From Bacillus vallismortis (GTDB lineage: Bacteria; Bacillota; Bacilli; Bacillales; Bacillaceae): a DNA stretch of 64,000 nt. The notes below the pieces were generated by a model. It was given only the letters and a program-made list of their open reading frames with translations. It did no database searches and was not told the DNA's origin. The position numbers were made by a program, and so were the translations under genes. Of this stretch, positions 1-10,338 are shown piece after piece; position 1 is the stretch's first letter, and each line of letters opens with the position of its first letter. The stretch covers positions 3,090,137 through 3,154,136 of the forward strand of contig NZ_CP160797.1 in the NCBI RefSeq assembly GCF_040784915.1. The letters are read 5' to 3'.

Positions 1-543
1 TTACAACATAAAGAGCCGGTTACCGTTCAGATCCAAAACTACAAAAAAGACGGAACGTTATTCTGGAATGAATTGAATATTGACCCGCTCGAGATTGAAG
101 GCAAGGCTTATTTTGTCGGCATTCAAAAAGATATCACCCGGCAAAAAGAGTATGACAAGCTTCTCGAGGATTCCCTCACAGAAATCACTGCACTTTCAAC
201 GCCTATTGTCCCGATTCGCAACGGCGTTTCGGCTCTTCCGCTAGTCGGCAACCTGACAGAGGAGCGATTTAATTCCATCGTCTGCACATTGACGAATATC
301 TTATCAACATCCAAAGATGATTATTTGATCATTGATTTATCAGGGCTGGCACAAGTGAATGAACAAACCGCCGATCAAATTTTCAAGCTGAGCCATTTGC
401 TGAAATTAACCGGAACCGAATTAATCATTACCGGCATTAAACCTGAATTGGCCATGAAAATGAATAAACTGGACGCCAATTTTTCATCGCTGCAAACATA
501 TTCAAATGTAAAGGATGCCGTTAACGTGCTTCCGATCATGTAA
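1..543 (+). CDS. ytvA: Blue-light photoreceptor YtvA (LOV-STAS), 3' part
   Basis: The reading frame is open from the first base, giving the last 180 residues of a protein that is 261 residues long in B. subtilis 168. The first ~45 residues finish a PAS/LOV domain: with 168 numbering (first residue = 82), the flavin-contacting residues Asn94 (QIQNYKK), Asn104 (LFWNEL) and Gln123 (VGIQKD) are all present. The photoactive cysteine lies before the window. A helical linker ([15 protein letters not shown]) leads into a C-terminal STAS domain with the hallmark stretch [17 protein letters not shown]. In B. subtilis YtvA feeds light signals into the stressosome that activates sigma B. The gene ends at a hairpin shared with the convergent yttB. 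The 5' end is missing only because of the window edge. Confidence 0.95.
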   Translation, partial: LQHKEPVTVQIQNYKKDGTLFWNELNIDPLEIEGKAYFVGIQKDITRQKEYDKLLEDSLTEITALSTPIVPIRNGVSALPLVGNLTEERFNSIVCTLTNILSTSKDDYLIIDLSGLAQVNEQTADQIFKLSHLLKLTGTELIITGIKPELAMKMNKLDANFSSLQTYSNVKDAVNVLPIM

Positions 544-573
544 AAAGATCCCGCTCATCCGGCGGGATCTTTT
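544..573. terminator. Bidirectional terminator between ytvA and yttB
   Basis: Inverted repeat AAAAGATCCCGC / GCGGGATCTTTT with a short loop, A-tract on one side and T-tract on the other. It sits between the convergent ends of ytvA and yttB, so it can stop transcription from both. Confidence 0.85.
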
Positions 574-574
574 A

Positions 575-1768
575 TTATGAAGAGATTGATGCTTGTTTAT
601 TTGTTTCTTTAGCCGGTTTTATCCGTTTGTCATATAAAAGCGTTGTGGCGATACTGATCATCAGCAAAACCAAAAGAGACAACACAAGAGCCTGAATGCC
701 GAAATGATCGACAAGCAAACCGCCGAACAACGGACCAATCATTCTGCCGCCTGTCGCCGCGCTGTTGACAAAACCTTGATAAAATCCTTCCTTCCCTTTA
801 GGGGCAAGCTGGTTGGCTATTGTCGGCACCGCAGGCCAGACAAGCATTTCCCCGATGGTCAGGATCACCATGGCAGCCAGAAACATCAGGAAGTGCTTTG
901 CCGTCAGCAGCATACTGAAGGATACAATAAAAATGATAAATCCGATGACCATTTGCGCCTTCAGAGACTCCGCCCATTTTTTCACCACAAAGCTGACAAG
1001 CGGCTGGCCAAACACAATTAAAATTCCGTTGACCGTCCACAGCACACTGTATAAGGAAAGGGATATTCCAATGCTTTGCGTGTACGAAGCAATCGTGGTA
1101 GACCATTGAGAATAAGCCAGCCATCCGAGTACATAGCCGCTGCTTAATATGATGAGCGCGGCAAATTTCGCTTTGCTGTTTACAGCATCATAATCAAGCA
1201 CAGACGTTTGGGACGCGTCCTTCGTCTGAATATTTCGAAATCCGAAATATACGATAAAGAAAAAGGCCATATACAATACAGCATTCGCCAAAAATACATA
1301 TGAAAACGAGAAAGAAGCCACGGCACCGCCAAGTGCTGAGCCGACGGCCACACCCGCGTTTTGTGCGACATAGATCGCATTAAATGCCTTTCTTCCCCCT
1401 TCAGGCCAGACCGATCCAGCCATTGCATAGCTTGCCGGAAAAACAATACCGGAACCAAATCCCACAATGGTCAGCAGCACAATGTAGGCCGGCCAATCAT
1501 GAAAAAAGACAAGGCCCAGCAGGCTTGCCAACGTAATCGCAATCCCGAGCATAATTGATTTAAAGCCGCCGATTTTATCAAACAAAAAACCGCCGCTTAA
1601 ATTCCCGACCACACTGGCGCCTGAATTCAGCATCAAAACAAGCCCGGCTACTGTTAACGACTTCCCTAAATGATTATGGATATAAATCGTATTCAGCGGC
1701 CATAAAAAAGAAGCACCCGTCACATTAATAAACATTCCAATAACTAAAATTTTAAGAGCACGCGGCAT
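575..1768 (-). CDS. yttB: Major facilitator superfamily transporter YttB
   Basis: About 397 residues, almost wholly hydrophobic, with the usual ~12 membrane segments of an MFS carrier. The loop after helix 2 reads GGFLFDKIGGFK, a variant of the MFS motif GxLaDrxGrr, and the C-terminal half has a related GGLLVDHFG. The family comprises proton-driven exporters or importers; the substrate of YttB is not known to me and nothing in the sequence reveals it. The start is set at ATG 1768 because AAAGGGGG lies six bases before it; two upstream in-frame ATGs are less well placed. Transcribed alone, convergent with ytvA and divergent from yttA. Confidence 0.85.
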   Translation of the reverse strand: MPRALKILVIGMFINVTGASFLWPLNTIYIHNHLGKSLTVAGLVLMLNSGASVVGNLSGGFLFDKIGGFKSIMLGIAITLASLLGLVFFHDWPAYIVLLTIVGFGSGIVFPASYAMAGSVWPEGGRKAFNAIYVAQNAGVAVGSALGGAVASFSFSYVFLANAVLYMAFFFIVYFGFRNIQTKDASQTSVLDYDAVNSKAKFAALIILSSGYVLGWLAYSQWSTTIASYTQSIGISLSLYSVLWTVNGILIVFGQPLVSFVVKKWAESLKAQMVIGFIIFIVSFSMLLTAKHFLMFLAAMVILTIGEMLVWPAVPTIANQLAPKGKEGFYQGFVNSAATGGRMIGPLFGGLLVDHFGIQALVLSLLVLLMISIATTLLYDKRIKPAKETNKQASISS

Positions 1769-1956
1769 ACTCATCCCCCTTTCTCGCCTAAAAAAGCTCA
1801 TGAAAAAAACGAAACCTAAAACGGCTTCGTACGAATCGAATGATCATAGCACATTCATTCTATCTGTCTATTTCACATTTTTCAACTGATGAGCTTGAAA
1901 AAATCTAACAAATATTGTTTGAAAAATGTAAAATAAATAGAAAAAGGGATAATGTT

Positions 1957-2703
1957 ATGGAAATGGTATTATTATTCTTAGGATTTCTTGCATGTCTCAT
2001 TTCGCTTGGCTATGGATTATATCATCTTGTCAGATATGTGCTGAAAAAGGAAAAATGTTTCTCTAAGAGACTCTTTTGGCCGCTTTTGATAGGAGGCCTG
2101 GTGCTGCTCGTCACCGGAGCAGCATTGACAGACCCAGACGCTGCAGCAGCAAATGCCGAGAAAAAATATTCAGCGCTAAACGCCGAATATAAAAGCCTTA
2201 CAAAAGAGCATGAAGCACTAGAGAAAGAATATGAAGCAGCCAGTTCTAAAGCAAAGAAGTTGAAGGACAACACAAAAGACCAAGACAAACTACAGCAGCT
2301 TGAAAAAGAAAATAGTGATCTAAAAAAGACTCAGAAATCATTAAAAGCAGAAATGAAAGAGCTTCAAGAAAGTCAAAAACAGCTCAAAGAAGATACAAAA
2401 ACAGTAAAGGCTGAAAATGAAGCACTGCAGCAAGATAAAACACAGCTTGAAAAGCAATTAAAAGAGACGAAAAGCCAAACTGCAAGTTCACAAGAAAACG
2501 CTGGAAGTTCTTCTAGCAATACGAATAAAAGTAATGAAACCAAAACAGCTGCCACAGCAGAAGGCTGTAATATAAAAGGCAGCAAAAGCGGCATCTATCA
2601 CACACCGGGCAGTACATACTATGACCGGACAACCGATCCGGCTGAAATGTTTTGCTCAGTTGAAGAAGCTGAAGCCGCCGGTTACCGGCCGCCAAAACGA
2701 TAA
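1957..2703 (+). CDS. yttA: Membrane-anchored coiled-coil protein YttA
   Basis: Protein of 248 residues. Two N-terminal hydrophobic segments (about residues 4-24 and 37-54) are followed by a long, charged coiled coil rich in Lys, Glu and Gln (about 65-180), a Ser/Asn linker, and a compact C-terminal module (about 200-248) with [18 protein letters not shown] and [14 protein letters not shown]. That module resembles the small domain found at the end of some secreted nucleases and surface proteins, with a pair of cysteines. The start at ATG 1957 (MEMVLLF) is chosen because AAGGGA precedes it and the length then matches the 168 protein. Function unknown. The layout suggests a membrane-anchored protein with its coiled coil and cysteine module on one face; which face is not settled from the sequence. 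Confidence 0.8.
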   Translation: MEMVLLFLGFLACLISLGYGLYHLVRYVLKKEKCFSKRLFWPLLIGGLVLLVTGAALTDPDAAAANAEKKYSALNAEYKSLTKEHEALEKEYEAASSKAKKLKDNTKDQDKLQQLEKENSDLKKTQKSLKAEMKELQESQKQLKEDTKTVKAENEALQQDKTQLEKQLKETKSQTASSQENAGSSSSNTNKSNETKTAATAEGCNIKGSKSGIYHTPGSTYYDRTTDPAEMFCSVEEAEAAGYRPPKR

Positions 2704-2705
2704 AC

Positions 2706-2733
2706 AAAAAGCTCCAGAACCTCTGGAGCTTTT
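2706..2733. terminator. Bidirectional terminator between yttA and bceB
   Basis: Perfect stem AAAAGCTCCAG / CTGGAGCTTTT around a short loop between convergent yttA and bceB, with A and T tracts on the two sides. Confidence 0.85.
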
Positions 2734-2739
2734 GCTGTT

Positions 2740-4680
2740 TCACAACGACGATTTAATAACCTTCTTATAATAAAGAACGGACAGAAAGCCAAAAATGGAG
2801 TAGAGCGCGGTGTATAACACCATCACCAGAATCATCGGCGCCCACACCTCTGATCCGAATAAGAACCAGCCGGATTGGACGGCAAAGTAGCTGTGGAAGA
2901 GGCCGACAACAAGCGGAATGCCGAAGTTATACATTTGTTTGATGCGTATTCCCTTCATCAAATCGCCTTGTGTAAACCCGAGTTTTCTCAAAATCGTATA
3001 ATTCGGTTTTTCATCTTCACTCTCACCCATTTGTTTAAAATAAAGGATACAACCAGATGTAATCAGAAACGTTAATCCTAAGAAGCCAACGATGAACATC
3101 ACGATACCAAATAGTGATTTTTGTGCGATGCTTGCATCCAGCCTTGATAAATGCTGGTCTTTCTTGTTCACCTTTTGAAATAGCTCATTCGCTTTATCCA
3201 GCTGGTCTTCATGCTTCACATTGACGGTGATACATTCAGATTGCGCCAGCTGAATACGGGGATCTTTGTTTTTGTTCAGATATTGAAACAGGCTGTCATC
3301 CACTATGACAGCGGGCAATCCCCCGCTCGTAAACGGAAAGGAGAGAAGAAATTCTTTCCTTAACCCTTTGTATTGTAGAGATGTCGTCTTATGCTTGCTT
3401 TTCACTTTTATGCTGCCTGAATCTTTTAAGCCCATGATTTTTTGCAGTAAATCGTTATATCCGGATAAAACGGCTTCTTCTTCTGGCACATCGACCTGTT
3501 CCACCTCTTTGTCACTCACAACCGCAAGCTGCATGTTATGGGGGTCACCCTGCATTTCCTTCGGGTCTCCATCCATAATATTTGCAATGTCAACATTCAC
3601 TTGCAGGAAAGGGGTTTCTTTTTTCACATATGAAATGTTGCGTTCATTCAAACTGCTTTCAAATGTTTTGGCATCTTTCTCATTCATAAATGAAAAATCA
3701 GCCGCTACATTTTGTTCAGCGGTCTTTTCTGCCGAGTAATACGAAATATAAGCGAGCGATAACAGCCCAATGGCGAGCGCTGAAACGGTTGTAATAATCG
3801 TCAATAACAACGCGTTCGATTTCATTCTGAACATGATTGATGACAGTGACAGGACTTCGGAGATATGTAAGTAGCCGCCCTTGCTTTTTCGAATGATGTT
3901 CGAGATAAACGTAACCGAACCTTTATAAAAGAGAAACGTTCCGACAATGACAGTCCCCAGAATAAAGCTCATCGCGCCGAACAGTTCATTCAGGGTCTTA
4001 AATTTACCGCCAAACAGCTCAGAAGACACATAGTATCCTGTCAAAATCAGCACGATGCCTAAAGCGCCGATCAGCATCTGGAAAAATGATATTCTCTTCA
4101 CTTGGTCTTCAGTAGATGACGTCACTTTAAACAAAGATAAAATACTTTGTTTTTTGATAAACGTATAATTCATCACCATGATTAAAAGGTAAATGCCGCA
4201 GAATACAATGATCGTTTGGATCAAGGCCTGACCGGAAAAATGCAGTTTCGCATCAGCTTTGACGTCGACAATTTTGAACAGAATCATCAGGACAAGCTTC
4301 GATATCGAAAACCCCGCAGCTACCCCGATCGCTAAGGAACTGAAATACAGCATCATATTTTCCGCACTTAAGATGCGAAAGATTTTATGCTTCGTCATTC
4401 CGATTAATTGAAAAAGCCCGATTTCTTTACTCCGTCTCTTAATAAAAATCGTATTGGCATATAATATGAAGATCGACACCACGACCACAAGCAAAATCGA
4501 AGCGGTTTTAATGGCAGCGGCTCCCTTGATTGAAGACTTCACTTCATTAATCGCAGGATCATATTGGAGTGTGACAAAGGCGAAATAAAGCGCCACGCTA
4601 AAAATCAGCGCAAACACATACAAATAGTAATTCCGAAGATTCTTTTTCAGATTTCTTAGGATGAGCTGATTAATGTTCAT
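2740..4680 (-). CDS. bceB: Bacitracin-resistance ABC transporter permease BceB
   Basis: 646-residue permease of the BceB type: ten predicted membrane helices with a large extracytoplasmic domain of roughly 200 residues (about 310-520) between helices 7 and 8, the part known in this family to detect peptide antibiotics. With BceA it frees lipid II cycle intermediates from bacitracin and related peptides, and it is also the true sensor, passing the signal to the histidine kinase BceS. The start codon lies inside the end of bceA (11-base overlap), indicating translational coupling. Downstream is a hairpin shared with yttA. Length and order match the bce module of B. subtilis. Confidence 0.95.
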   Translation of the reverse strand: MNINQLILRNLKKNLRNYYLYVFALIFSVALYFAFVTLQYDPAINEVKSSIKGAAAIKTASILLVVVVSIFILYANTIFIKRRSKEIGLFQLIGMTKHKIFRILSAENMMLYFSSLAIGVAAGFSISKLVLMILFKIVDVKADAKLHFSGQALIQTIIVFCGIYLLIMVMNYTFIKKQSILSLFKVTSSTEDQVKRISFFQMLIGALGIVLILTGYYVSSELFGGKFKTLNELFGAMSFILGTVIVGTFLFYKGSVTFISNIIRKSKGGYLHISEVLSLSSIMFRMKSNALLLTIITTVSALAIGLLSLAYISYYSAEKTAEQNVAADFSFMNEKDAKTFESSLNERNISYVKKETPFLQVNVDIANIMDGDPKEMQGDPHNMQLAVVSDKEVEQVDVPEEEAVLSGYNDLLQKIMGLKDSGSIKVKSKHKTTSLQYKGLRKEFLLSFPFTSGGLPAVIVDDSLFQYLNKNKDPRIQLAQSECITVNVKHEDQLDKANELFQKVNKKDQHLSRLDASIAQKSLFGIVMFIVGFLGLTFLITSGCILYFKQMGESEDEKPNYTILRKLGFTQGDLMKGIRIKQMYNFGIPLVVGLFHSYFAVQSGWFLFGSEVWAPMILVMVLYTALYSIFGFLSVLYYKKVIKSSL

Positions 4681-5431
4681 GCTGCACCCCGCCTAACACG
4701 CCTTGCGTTTTCATGATGTCCTGGAAAAACGTTTGTCTGTCTTGGCCTCCTTTATTTAGCTGTGTATACATTTGCCCGTCCTTAATAAAAATCACTCTTC
4801 CGCAGTAGCTGGCAGCGACAGGGTCATGGGTGACCATGATAATCGTAGCATTGCGTTTCTGATTGAGCTGGCTCAGCTTGTTTAATAGATCAGAGGCTGA
4901 TTTTGAATCAAGCGCGCCCGTCGGCTCATCTGCGAAAATAATGCTCGGTTCATGAATAAATGCTCTCGCGGCAGATGTGCGCTGCTTCTGGCCGCCGGAA
5001 ATTTCATTTGGGTACTTATCACGGAGTTCATCAATGCCCAGCTCTTTCGCCACCTCTTCGAACTTGCGAATCGCTTCGCTTTTGGGCATTTTTGTAATCG
5101 ACAACGGCAGGAGGATATTCTCTTTTACTGTCAACGTATCCAGCAGATTGTAATCTTGAAAGATAAAACCTAAATGCTGTTTTCTGAATTCAGCCAGCTG
5201 CTTTTCCTTCATTGATGTCATGTCATTTCCGTCAATGTTAATGGTTCCGTCACTGACCTGATCAATGGAGGACAGAACATTGAGCAAAGTTGTTTTCCCA
5301 GAACCTGACGCCCCCATAATACTGACAAATTCACCTTTTTGAATATGAATATCAATGCCTTTGAGCACTTCTTGTTTATTCAGCTTGTTTCCATAGCTTT
5401 TTCGAATTTTATTCGCTTGTAAGATCATCAT
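4670..5431 (-). CDS. bceA: Bacitracin-resistance ABC transporter ATPase BceA
   Basis: 253 residues. Walker A GASGSGKT, signature [10 protein letters not shown], Walker [13 protein letters not shown] and the switch histidine in MVTHD are all intact, so this is a full nucleotide-binding subunit of the MacB/BceA class. The start is placed at the first of two adjacent ATGs (5431), nine bases after AAAGGAG; the longer open frame upstream runs through the promoter and is not coding. bceA heads the bceAB transcript, which has its own promoter and BceR operator just behind bceS. Confidence 0.95.
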   Translation of the reverse strand: MMILQANKIRKSYGNKLNKQEVLKGIDIHIQKGEFVSIMGASGSGKTTLLNVLSSIDQVSDGTINIDGNDMTSMKEKQLAEFRKQHLGFIFQDYNLLDTLTVKENILLPLSITKMPKSEAIRKFEEVAKELGIDELRDKYPNEISGGQKQRTSAARAFIHEPSIIFADEPTGALDSKSASDLLNKLSQLNQKRNATIIMVTHDPVAASYCGRVIFIKDGQMYTQLNKGGQDRQTFFQDIMKTQGVLGGVQHEH

Positions 5432-5462
5432 TCCTATAATCTCCTTTATATTGGATACTCTC

Positions 5463-5537
5463 ATTATAAAAAGGAATGCCGGGCTTTTCCTTCGATACGG
5501 CGAACAAAAAAGAAAAGCATGTGACATTTTCGTCACA
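5463..5537 (-). promoter_or_regulatory. bceAB promoter with BceR operator
   Basis: On the minus strand the inverted repeat TGTGACGAAAATGTCACA (5520-5537) matches the binding site known for BceR-type regulators. About 50 bases downstream is a perfect TATAAT (5463-5468). The position 17 bases upstream of it has no good -35 hexamer, as expected for a promoter that needs an activator. The operator overlaps the last codon and stop of bceS, so the site is partly coding. Confidence 0.85.
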
Positions 5538-6537
5538 CGCCTATGACTCGTTCAAATTGATTCCGTTTGGGGAAAGTTAATGTAAAAACGGTTCCCGCAC
5601 CGGACTCCGAACGTACATCAATATGGATCATTAACGGGGCCGCGGCTTTTTTCGCCAAGTACAGCCCCATGCCAGTGGACCCTTGATTATGGTGGTCCGT
5701 TGTGGATGTAAATCCTTTATCAAAAATGCGGGGCACATCTTTGAGATCAATGCCCCTGCCAAAGTCCTTCACTTCAAGCTGCGTCTGCTCCCCTTTTTGA
5801 ACGCTTTTGATTTCAATGTCGGAGGCTTCGCTGTATTTCACCGCGTTTGTCAGCAGCTGCCTGATGATAAACGCCAGCCATTTTGCGTCGCTTAGCACTT
5901 CCTCAGCTTCCAGCTGAATATCAAAGCCGATCCCTTTTTGGATACACCACGACTGTAAATCTTTGATTTCCTTAAAAATGATGGGCTGAAGCTGAATGCA
6001 TTCTACAGACAGATCATTCTCAATAAATGACATGCGCTTTTGATGAAGCTGCTGGTCAAGAAGCAGGTGAATACGCAGCCATTCATATGACAGCTGGGAT
6101 TTCAAAGCTTGGTCTTCCATTCTATCGATGAGTAAATGCATCGCTGTCAATGGAGTTTTGACCTCGTGAATCCATGCCATCAGCTCATCTTTTTCATTTT
6201 CTAATGCCAAGCGATGCCGGGCTGCGGTTTGTTTTAAATGCTCCGTTTGTCCGGTAATGCTTCGTTCAACCATCGATTCAAACGGCGTTTCCGGTTCATT
6301 TATCGCTGTCACATCAAGATTGTTCTCCCAAGTTTTCAAGCTTTTATAAAACGCCGTTTCTTTCAGATAGCGGACCCAAATGAAAATGATAAAAAACAAG
6401 ATACACAAATACACCATATAAAGAACATTGTTAAATGAAATCGAGGAATCAACAAAAGCAATGAAGAGCATCAAAACCTGCTGAAACAAAAACACGGCAA
6501 TCCAGCTTCGCCTTTCAGTAAGGAATGCTTTAATCAT
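5533..6537 (-). CDS. bceS: Bacitracin-responsive sensor kinase BceS
   Basis: 334-residue intramembrane-sensing histidine kinase. Two helices near residues 12-30 and 36-54 are joined by only a few residues, so it has no real sensing domain and depends on BceB for input. The phospho-acceptor region is [14 protein letters not shown], followed by an HATPase domain with N-box [12 protein letters not shown]1 DFGRGID and G2 [12 protein letters not shown]. The start ATG (6537) lies within the last codons of bceR (8-base overlap), so the two genes are coupled. The stop overlaps the BceR operator of bceAB. Confidence 0.95.
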   Translation of the reverse strand: MIKAFLTERRSWIAVFLFQQVLMLFIAFVDSSISFNNVLYMVYLCILFFIIFIWVRYLKETAFYKSLKTWENNLDVTAINEPETPFESMVERSITGQTEHLKQTAARHRLALENEKDELMAWIHEVKTPLTAMHLLIDRMEDQALKSQLSYEWLRIHLLLDQQLHQKRMSFIENDLSVECIQLQPIIFKEIKDLQSWCIQKGIGFDIQLEAEEVLSDAKWLAFIIRQLLTNAVKYSEASDIEIKSVQKGEQTQLEVKDFGRGIDLKDVPRIFDKGFTSTTDHHNQGSTGMGLYLAKKAAAPLMIHIDVRSESGAGTVFTLTFPKRNQFERVIGV

Positions 6538-7225
6538 AGAAATGATCCTCTTCCTTCGCCATGTAGCCTTGGCCGACTTTCGTCTCGATATATGTGCCAA
6601 GCTGCAGGGCGTCCAGTTTTTTTCGCAGGCGATTGACATTGACGGTCAGCGTATTATCACTCACAAACCGCTCATCGTTCCACAAGCTTCTGATCAGCTC
6701 TTCACGGCTGACAATCTTGTTTTTTTGTTCTATTAATTGTTTGAGAATGAACATTTCATTTTTCGTCAGTTCAACAGAGCCTTTGTCATTGCTGACGAGA
6801 TTCTGCTCCGCGTCTATGGCAGCCCCGCACCACGTTTTGAGCGTGCTCGGCTCTGTATTATAATGATACACACGCCGGAAGATCGCTTGGATTTTCGCAA
6901 TCAGCACATCAAAATGAAACGGCTTTTGAATAAAGTCATCTGCCCCGAGCTGCATGGACATCACCATATCAGCAGGATGATCCCGGGAGGATAAAAAGAG
7001 AATCGGAACATTTGACCGGGAGCGGATCAGCCGGCACCAATGAAACCCGTCAAATTTAGGAAGCTGAACATCAATAATGACACAATCAGGCTTAACCGCT
7101 GCAAATTCCTGCAGCACTTGACTAAAATCTTGAATGCCATATACATCATAAGACCATCCCGTTAAACGATCCTTGATTTCATGAAACAGCGATTCATCAT
7201 CTTCAATCAGCAAAAGTTTAAACAA
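6530..7225 (-). CDS. bceR: Bacitracin-responsive response regulator BceR
   Basis: 231-residue OmpR-type regulator. The receiver domain has the acidic pair in LLLIEDDES, the phosphorylation aspartate in CVIIDVQLP, the conserved Thr/Ser position in LFLSSRD and lysine in QKPFHFD. The C-terminal winged helix contains the usual LTKNEMFIL and VNRLRKKL stretches. It activates bceAB when phosphorylated by BceS. The start is taken as TTG 7225, giving the same N-terminus (FKLLLIEDD) and length as in 168. An 11-codon longer frame from an ATG exists, so the start is not certain; the TTG has only a weak ribosome binding site. Confidence 0.93.
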   Translation of the reverse strand: MFKLLLIEDDESLFHEIKDRLTGWSYDVYGIQDFSQVLQEFAAVKPDCVIIDVQLPKFDGFHWCRLIRSRSNVPILFLSSRDHPADMVMSMQLGADDFIQKPFHFDVLIAKIQAIFRRVYHYNTEPSTLKTWCGAAIDAEQNLVSNDKGSVELTKNEMFILKQLIEQKNKIVSREELIRSLWNDERFVSDNTLTVNVNRLRKKLDALQLGTYIETKVGQGYMAKEEDHFYD

Positions 7226-7286
7226 TCGACTCACCGCGCTTTTTCCTTTTTTATTCAAGTGTATAGCAAAACACCATCATACGCCA

Positions 7287-7314
7287 TAGAGAAAGCCGGC
7301 TGTCTCAGCCGGCT
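7287..7314 (-). terminator. Terminator of the ytrGABCDEF operon
   Basis: On the minus strand AGCCGGCTG - AGA - CAGCCGGCT is followed by TTCTCT, directly after the ytrF stop. The T-tract is short but the stem is strong. Confidence 0.75.
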
Positions 7315-7322
7315 CGTACGCA

Positions 7323-8633
7323 TTATAATTCTCTTCTTAACGCTGTCAGCACGTTGGTTTTGGTCGCTTTTCTCGCCGGGTTCATCCCGGAAATCACGGC
7401 TACCCCTCCGCAAATCACCACAGCGATGATCACAAGGCTGGCCGGGATGTAGGAGAAGGTGTAATTCAAATCGCCCGCATCACTTCCGCTTGTCGCCGCG
7501 AGAATCATCGGGACAGCCAGATTGACAAGGAAGCTTACGCCGTAAGAAATGATAATCCCAATCACACAGCCTAAAATTCCGATATACGCGCTTTCCATCA
7601 GGAACATTCGGCGAATGATGGACGGACTCGCCCCAATCGCTTTCATAATGCCAATCTCCTGCGTTCTTTCTGTCACCGCCATCGTCATCGTGTTAAAAAT
7701 GCCGATCGCAGAGATGATAACCGCGATACATCCGACAAAGATCAGGCCGATTTTGAAGACCATGAAGAAGGTGTTGGCGCCCTCAAGCTCGGTAGTAACT
7801 GATGTGACATAGTATCCATCATCTGTCAGATCATTTGTCAGCTGTTCCACGTTCTCAAATTTATCAGCAAAAACGCCAGTGTTTTTTTCAACATTTCCGC
7901 CTTTGAAATCTAAGAATTCCGAAAAATCCTTCTTGAATTGATCACTGATGAAAATGTTTGAGTCCTCCATCCAATCTTGAGATGGCTTTTTTGTAATACC
8001 GACAATTTTAAAATCATATGTTTTTGTTTTTTCAACATCCCCTGTTTTAGGATTTGTTTTTGATACACTTAATTCAATCGTTTTGTTCAGAATATCTTTT
8101 GTATAGCCGTCTGGTTCTTTTATATCTTCCGGGTTTCCTTTTGCTTCCTCTATTTTTTTGTTATACGCTTCCGATTCTTTTTTCGTCAATAATCCCTTTG
8201 CAAAGTCGTATCCTACTACAATTTCATTTTCCGACTTTGCGACTCTTCCTTTATCCAACTCCATATTGGCCTTTAGTTCATCGTTCATATTGGTAAAGAT
8301 GAGATTAGAACTTTCATTTGTGCGATTGCCTAAAGTTGCTTTGTTTGGTTCATACACTTGTGTTCTTTCTACAACTGACCTTACATGATCATACTTCTCT
8401 AAATCTGCTTTTTTAATGGGCTTATCGCCTTCCTTGCCCATTACACTGACTTTCGTCACAACCTGCTGGCTCATCGTCATATCCGTAATCGTCTTTTGAA
8501 TCCCGAATCCAACCGACGACAGCACAACCAAAAACGCACACGCCATTGTTGTCGCAAGAATTGTCATAAAGACACGGAGCCTGTTTTTCTTCATATTTCT
8601 TCTGATAAAATGAACCTGATCCTTAAACCTCAA
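7323..8633 (-). CDS. ytrF: ABC transporter permease YtrF (MacB-like)
   Basis: 436 residues: one N-terminal helix (about 20-42), a large extracytoplasmic domain (about 45-285), then three helices near the C-terminus, with the FtsX/MacB core motif TQEIGIMKAIGAS. This topology fits a mechanotransmission type of permease working with the ATPase YtrE. Last gene of the ytr operon; its start overlaps the end of ytrE by 11 bases. The operon is induced by cell-wall antibiotics that bind lipid II, and published overexpression work links YtrBCDEF to altered wall thickness and loss of competence. Confidence 0.93.
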   Translation of the reverse strand: MRFKDQVHFIRRNMKKNRLRVFMTILATTMACAFLVVLSSVGFGIQKTITDMTMSQQVVTKVSVMGKEGDKPIKKADLEKYDHVRSVVERTQVYEPNKATLGNRTNESSNLIFTNMNDELKANMELDKGRVAKSENEIVVGYDFAKGLLTKKESEAYNKKIEEAKGNPEDIKEPDGYTKDILNKTIELSVSKTNPKTGDVEKTKTYDFKIVGITKKPSQDWMEDSNIFISDQFKKDFSEFLDFKGGNVEKNTGVFADKFENVEQLTNDLTDDGYYVTSVTTELEGANTFFMVFKIGLIFVGCIAVIISAIGIFNTMTMAVTERTQEIGIMKAIGASPSIIRRMFLMESAYIGILGCVIGIIISYGVSFLVNLAVPMILAATSGSDAGDLNYTFSYIPASLVIIAVVICGGVAVISGMNPARKATKTNVLTALRREL

Positions 8634-9318
8634 CAGTAACTCCCCCTTTTAACACACCGTCATGAAGCTGAAATTTCGAATGTCCGATAGAAGCGACTTC
8701 ATCATCGTGAGTGATGATCACAAATGTAATGCCCCGCTCGCGGTTCAGCTGCTGAATCAAATCCAGCACTTCCTGTTCCGTTTCTGAATCAAGGCTTCCC
8801 GTCGGCTCATCCGCTAAAATAATGGATGGATTTAAAATCAACGCTCTCGCAATACTGACACGCTGCTGCTGGCCGCCTGACAGTTCATTCGGATAATGAG
8901 CGGCGTGATTCTCCAGACCGACGCGTTTCAGCATGTCCTGCACCTTTTGCTTGCGCTCAGACGGTTTGATTCCTTTTAACGCCAGCGGCATTTCAACATT
9001 TTCATACGTCGTTAACCCCGGGATGAGCTGAAAGCTTTGAAAAATAAACCCAAAGTGTTCAAGGCGGAACTGAGCCCATTCCTTTTCATTAAAGCCAGTG
9101 ACATCAGTTCCGTTAATGACAATCCGCCCTTTTGTCGGCGATATGTAGCCGGAAATTAAATTCAAAAGCGTTGACTTCCCCGACCCGCTTCGTCCGACTA
9201 TACAGGCGATTTCACCTTTCGCCACGCTTAATGAAACATCTTTCAATACTGGCACTTCATTCTCACGGCCTTTTTTTCCGATCGTGAAAGAATGGTCGAT
9301 ATGCTGAACATCAATCAT
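8623..9318 (-). CDS. ytrE: ABC transporter ATPase YtrE
   Basis: 231-residue nucleotide-binding protein of the MacB/LolD class: Walker A GRSGSGKS, signature ELSGGQQQR, Walker [13 protein letters not shown], and switch His in IITHDDE. It pairs with YtrF. The start is set at ATG 9318 (MIDVQHIDH), preceded by GGGAGAGAATAAT; the longer upstream frame overlaps ytrD out of frame and adds sequence not typical of the family. Confidence 0.93.
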   Translation of the reverse strand: MIDVQHIDHSFTIGKKGRENEVPVLKDVSLSVAKGEIACIVGRSGSGKSTLLNLISGYISPTKGRIVINGTDVTGFNEKEWAQFRLEHFGFIFQSFQLIPGLTTYENVEMPLALKGIKPSERKQKVQDMLKRVGLENHAAHYPNELSGGQQQRVSIARALILNPSIILADEPTGSLDSETEQEVLDLIQQLNRERGITFVIITHDDEVASIGHSKFQLHDGVLKGGVTVEV

Positions 9319-9331
9319 ATTATTCTCTCCC

Positions 9332-10309
9332 TTACACATGTTTTGTTTTTTTATAAATCGCAAAATAACTGATGAAGAAACCAATTACCGCGCCTGCAGC
9401 CATGCCGATGAGATAACCGGTAAAGCTCTCGCTTGCAGAAAATCCAAAATAGCCGAAGCCCATGATTCCTATGATAATAACGATGATCTGCACCGGACGG
9501 TCAAGCGGCTTCCATAAGAAGAAATACCCGTTTCTTTCATTAGACAGTTTGACAAAACTAATATAGCCGATGATGTAGAAGATGATAGTCATGATAGCCG
9601 GAATCACTAAATAATGAGGTGAATTCTCCACCCATTTCGAGTCTACATAGGTTATTGGAATTAAATACCGCACCCATTCTGGTACTGGACCATGAATGAA
9701 CTCTATTGATCCGCCAAAAAGGATCTCGAGGTTGATCATAGGCAGGCTGATGAGTAAAAACGGCGAAATAGCCACGGTAAATGAGACCAAAAGCTGTGCG
9801 AAAATATGACCCGTCAGAGCTCCGCCAGCCATAACCAAAGAATAAGCTAAGACGCTGACAATGATCATTCCCAAACTGTAGTTGTGAAAATAAACGGCCT
9901 GATCAGGCTTCAAAAGCACGAGCAGCAAAACAGATAAAAGATAACCTACGAGCTGCGGTACCACAATCACTATTCCACCGGTGAGGAACTTCGCATTAAA
10001 TATCTGCCCTCGTGTATATGGAAGGCTTAATGTAAAATCAAAGAAGCTCTTGCTACGTTCAATTCCAAGCTGGCTGACCGCTAAAACGACTCCCCAAATC
10101 CAAAAGAATGAAATGAATGTGCCGTTTAAATAATCAACACTGAATACGCAGGGGCCGACCCACTCGTTCTGATTAGCCACGCAGCCTTGATATGAGATGT
10201 ACGTATTTAATACGGTAAAAGGATTGCTAAGCATAAATACCAAAAAAATCATGATGAGCAGCGCTTTATTTTGCTTCCACTCTTTATAAAATAGCCCGGA
10301 ATCCGGCAC
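9332..10309 (-). CDS. ytrD: ABC transporter membrane subunit YtrD
   Basis: 325-residue membrane protein with about seven to eight hydrophobic segments. It is a paralogue of the neighbouring YtrC: both open with a GLxYxEWKQN motif, share the early segment LSYQGC, and end in a near-identical tail (FGYFGFSA / FGLFGYSA, then SYFAIYKKTKH). Such pairs serve as the two transmembrane halves for the ATPase YtrB. The GTG at 10309 is chosen as start because GGAGGG lies seven bases upstream; an ATG five codons earlier overlaps that ribosome site. Confidence 0.9.
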   Translation of the reverse strand: MPDSGLFYKEWKQNKALLIMIFLVFMLSNPFTVLNTYISYQGCVANQNEWVGPCVFSVDYLNGTFISFFWIWGVVLAVSQLGIERSKSFFDFTLSLPYTRGQIFNAKFLTGGIVIVVPQLVGYLLSVLLLVLLKPDQAVYFHNYSLGMIIVSVLAYSLVMAGGALTGHIFAQLLVSFTVAISPFLLISLPMINLEILFGGSIEFIHGPVPEWVRYLIPITYVDSKWVENSPHYLVIPAIMTIIFYIIGYISFVKLSNERNGYFFLWKPLDRPVQIIVIIIGIMGFGYFGFSASESFTGYLIGMAAGAVIGFFISYFAIYKKTKHV

Positions 10310-10338
10310 ATCACTTCCCTCCAAACCGAAAGTATTTC

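Noticed and set aside
3305..3739. 144-codon open frame on the plus strand
   Set aside because: Lies wholly inside bceB on the opposite strand, has no ribosome site, and its composition reflects the antisense of a membrane protein gene.
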